Assembly: GCA_963814985.1 (NCBI GenBank)
Contig: CAWFFV010000018.1
Coordinates: forward strand, 213,940 to 277,939
DNA: 64,000 nucleotides
Source of the DNA: CAWFFV01 sp963814985
Lineage (GTDB): Bacteria > Chloroflexota > Ktedonobacteria > Ktedonobacterales > Ktedonobacteraceae
Direction of reading: 5' to 3'
Made by a program: the position numbers and the translations under genes
Notes under the pieces: model-generated
Told to the model about the DNA's origin: nothing
The model's input: the letters and a program-made list of their open reading frames with translations, nothing else
The model's database searches: none
Shown here: positions 62,758-64,000 of the stretch, piece after piece
Position numbering within the stretch: the first letter of the stretch is position 1
How the letters are laid out: each line of letters begins with the position of its first letter

Positions 62758-62763
62758 CATAGT
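62757..62763. other. Chimeric assembly junction
   Basis: GC content jumps from moderate to about 70% within a few bases, codon use changes completely, and a membrane mannosyltransferase turns into the end of a Ser/Thr kinase transmembrane helix. Confidence 0.8.
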
Positions 62764-63846
62764 AGGCGGCGGCGCGGCAGCCCCGGCCACCAGCAACAGG
62801 ACCAGAGCGCCGATCAGCCACGGCAGCCACTTCTTGCGCTCCTCGTCGTAGGCGCCTTCTTCGTAGGCGCCGGTCCCGTTCGTGCTCAGGGCTCCCGGGT
62901 AGGGAGCCGGCTCGGGCCCCATCACCCCGACCAGGGCGGCCGGGCTGCCGGCCCCGGTGGCGGCCAGTGCGGCCACGGCGGCCATCCGGGCCGTCTCCTG
63001 ACCCGCCTCCCCGGATAGGATCGAGCTGCGCGCGTGCTCGAGCGCGGTGATCAGCTGGTCGGCGTCGGTGGGGCGATCGGCCGGGTCCTTGTTGAGCACC
63101 CACAGCACGATCTGCTCGAGCTCGGGCGGGATGTTGGCGTTGAACTGGGTGGGGCGCGGCGGCGCCTCGGAGACGTGCTGGAGCGCGATCGTCACGGCGG
63201 CATCAGCGTCGAACGGGACGCGGCCGGTCAGCAGCTCATACAGGACGACCCCGATCGAATACAGGTCAGAGCCCTCGCGCACGGTCAGGCCCTGCGCCTG
63301 CTCCGGGGACAGATACTGGGCGGTACCCATGATCGAGCCGGTCTCGGTCATGTCCGAGGCTCCGGCCCGGGCGATCCCGAAGTCGGTGACCTTGGCCTGG
63401 TCGGCGTCGTCGACGATCACGTTGTGGGGCTTGAGGTCACGATGGATGACCCCGCGGTGGTGAGCGAAGCGGGCGGCCTTGAGGATCTGGAGGGTGATGT
63501 CGATGGCCCGGATCGGCTCGACCGGAGCGTCCTCGCGGATCAGCTGCTTGAGCGAACGCCCGGGCAGGAACTCCATCGCGATGTAGAAGGTGTCGCCGTA
63601 CGCGCCCCGGTCATAGACGCTGACCACGTTGGGGTGCTGCAGCCCGGCCGCGGCCTGAGCCTCGCGACGGAAGCGCTCGACGAAGTCGGGGTCGGCGGCG
63701 AACCGCTCGTGCAGGAGCTTGAGCGCCACCTTGCGCCCGAGCTGCTCGTCCTCGGCCAGGAACACGTCCGCCATCCCGCCCGACCCCAGCTTGGAGAGCA
63801 CCTTGTAGCGTCCGTCGATCACGGTGTTGGGAGCGGGCGGGGGCAC
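62764..63846 (-). CDS. pknB: PknB-like Ser/Thr protein kinase, truncated; foreign contig
   Basis: GTG 63846 directly abuts the upstream stop. The kinase domain covers about residues 10-275: GSGGMADVFLAED (Gly loop), VALKLL (Lys), GVIHRDLKPHNVIVDD (catalytic loop), VTDFGIARAG (DFG) and GTAQYLSPEQAQG (activation segment). A linker and a membrane helix, KWLPWLIGALVLLLVAGAAA, follow; the external PASTA domains expected next are missing because the assembly switches here. Actinobacterial PknB controls cell-wall synthesis and division. Very high GC, unlike the rest of the window. Confidence 0.9.
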
Positions 63847-64000
63847 CTACTGACCTTCCGCCAGCAGGGTCTGGACGACTTCCTTGGCGATCGGAGCGGC
63901 CACCGTCCCGCCGAACCCGCCCTGCGACTTCTCCACGGTCACCGCGATCGCCACCTTGGAATTGTCGATCGGGGCGAAGCTGATGAACCAGGGCTGGGTC
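63847..64000 (-). CDS. pbpA: Penicillin-binding protein (PbpA-like), C-terminal end; foreign contig
   Basis: About 50 codons: TQPWFISFAPIDNSKVAIAV, then GGFGGTVAAPIAKEVVQTLL and a stop at 63849-63847. This is the C-terminus of a transpeptidase domain (the WFxxFAP and AAPIxK segments are typical of PBP2/PbpA). Its stop is directly followed by the pknB GTG, the gene order of the actinobacterial rodA-pbpA-pknA-pknB operon. The gene enters from outside the window. Confidence 0.85.
   Translation of the reverse strand, partial: TQPWFISFAPIDNSKVAIAVTVEKSQGGFGGTVAAPIAKEVVQTLLAEGQ

Noticed and set aside
62735..63103. 122-codon minus-strand ORF in the high-GC end
   Set aside because: Alternate frame of the GC-rich kinase gene; long spurious ORFs are expected at this GC.
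62413..63846. A kinase-mannosyltransferase fusion protein
   Set aside because: The join coincides with an abrupt GC change and cuts both domains at non-domain boundaries, so it is an assembly artefact.
1..64000. tRNA, rRNA, tmRNA or known riboswitch
   Set aside because: No GGTTCRAATCC-type T arm with a CCA-end acceptor stem, no rRNA core sequence and no recognised riboswitch core was seen by eye; small RNAs could be missed.

Overview
The first ~62.75 kb reads as one bacterial chromosome segment of moderate GC with loosely packed genes. The gene content (ECF transporter, archaeal-type XPB/Bax1 pair, PIG-V-like mannosyltransferases, class III PHA synthase end, NarL-type two-component pair, many single-membrane-segment proteins) best suggests Chloroflexota, probably class Ktedonobacteria. 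That is inference from protein style; no 16S or other marker gene is present. The last ~1.24 kb (about 62760-64000) is abruptly GC-rich and encodes an actinobacterial-style pbpA-pknB tail. It is fused in the middle of a mannosyltransferase gene, so it is almost certainly a chimeric assembly join.

Layout. 1-683: end of a PHA synthase and a convergent phasin-like gene. 1440-6696: ABC-F ATPase, lspA-rluD, a membrane protein and HU. 6881-10936: a PIG-V-like mannosyltransferase and a Bax1/XPB nuclease-helicase operon. 11047-16524: zinc alcohol dehydrogenase, TetR regulator, small membrane proteins and a broken hydrolase. 16732-21402: a three-gene sugar operon (PGI-like, Gfo/Idh/MocA, TIM-barrel epimerase) and a C39-like protease. 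22013-31413: DUF72, a GT4 glycosyltransferase, CopZ-like chaperone, Ycf48/BNR-like protein, histidine kinase plus response regulator, GH25-like protein, LOG protein and a DksA-like protein. 31836-36770: glgB, CDF-type transporter, DUF4291, GNAT-ankyrin protein. 36780-41230: an AT-rich accessory island holding two diverged tandem copies of a five-gene cassette (two small genes facing left; HTH-GNAT, hicA and hicB facing right). 41367-45040: ECF transporter operon. 45339-50954: two divergent UvrD-type helicases, one with a RelE-like N-terminus, and a LysR regulator. 51559-54271: zinc-ribbon membrane protein and a SigA-like sigma factor. 54603-60451: membrane mannosyltransferase cluster. 60734-62429: Hsp20 and a phosphoribosyltransferase.

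The most unusual signal is a family of about 16 non-coding elements of ~150-175 bp (here type A) spread between the genes. Each has terminal inverted repeats (GTAACTACTCAGGT-like), a small left hairpin (GCGCC-nnn-GGCGC), a long central palindrome around TTGCGGCGCAA, and a small right hairpin (CCACC-GCA-GGTGG), giving a DNA cloverleaf. The central arms differ greatly in sequence between copies, yet in the best copies pair perfectly over 26-37 bases. Two copies have 8-bp flanking direct repeats and some are nested. A second family (type B, up to 30-bp perfect terminal repeats, hairpin-rich interior) inserts into type A copies.

Many genes carry single indels or a stop (rluD, hydrolase, DUF72, GT4, Ycf48-like, GNAT-ankyrin, HTH-GNAT, ecfA1, both helicases, zinc-ribbon protein, GT39, both PIG-V genes). 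Many lie at short homopolymers. Together with the chimeric end, this suggests an imperfect, probably metagenomic, assembly, so gene decay should not be assumed for each one.
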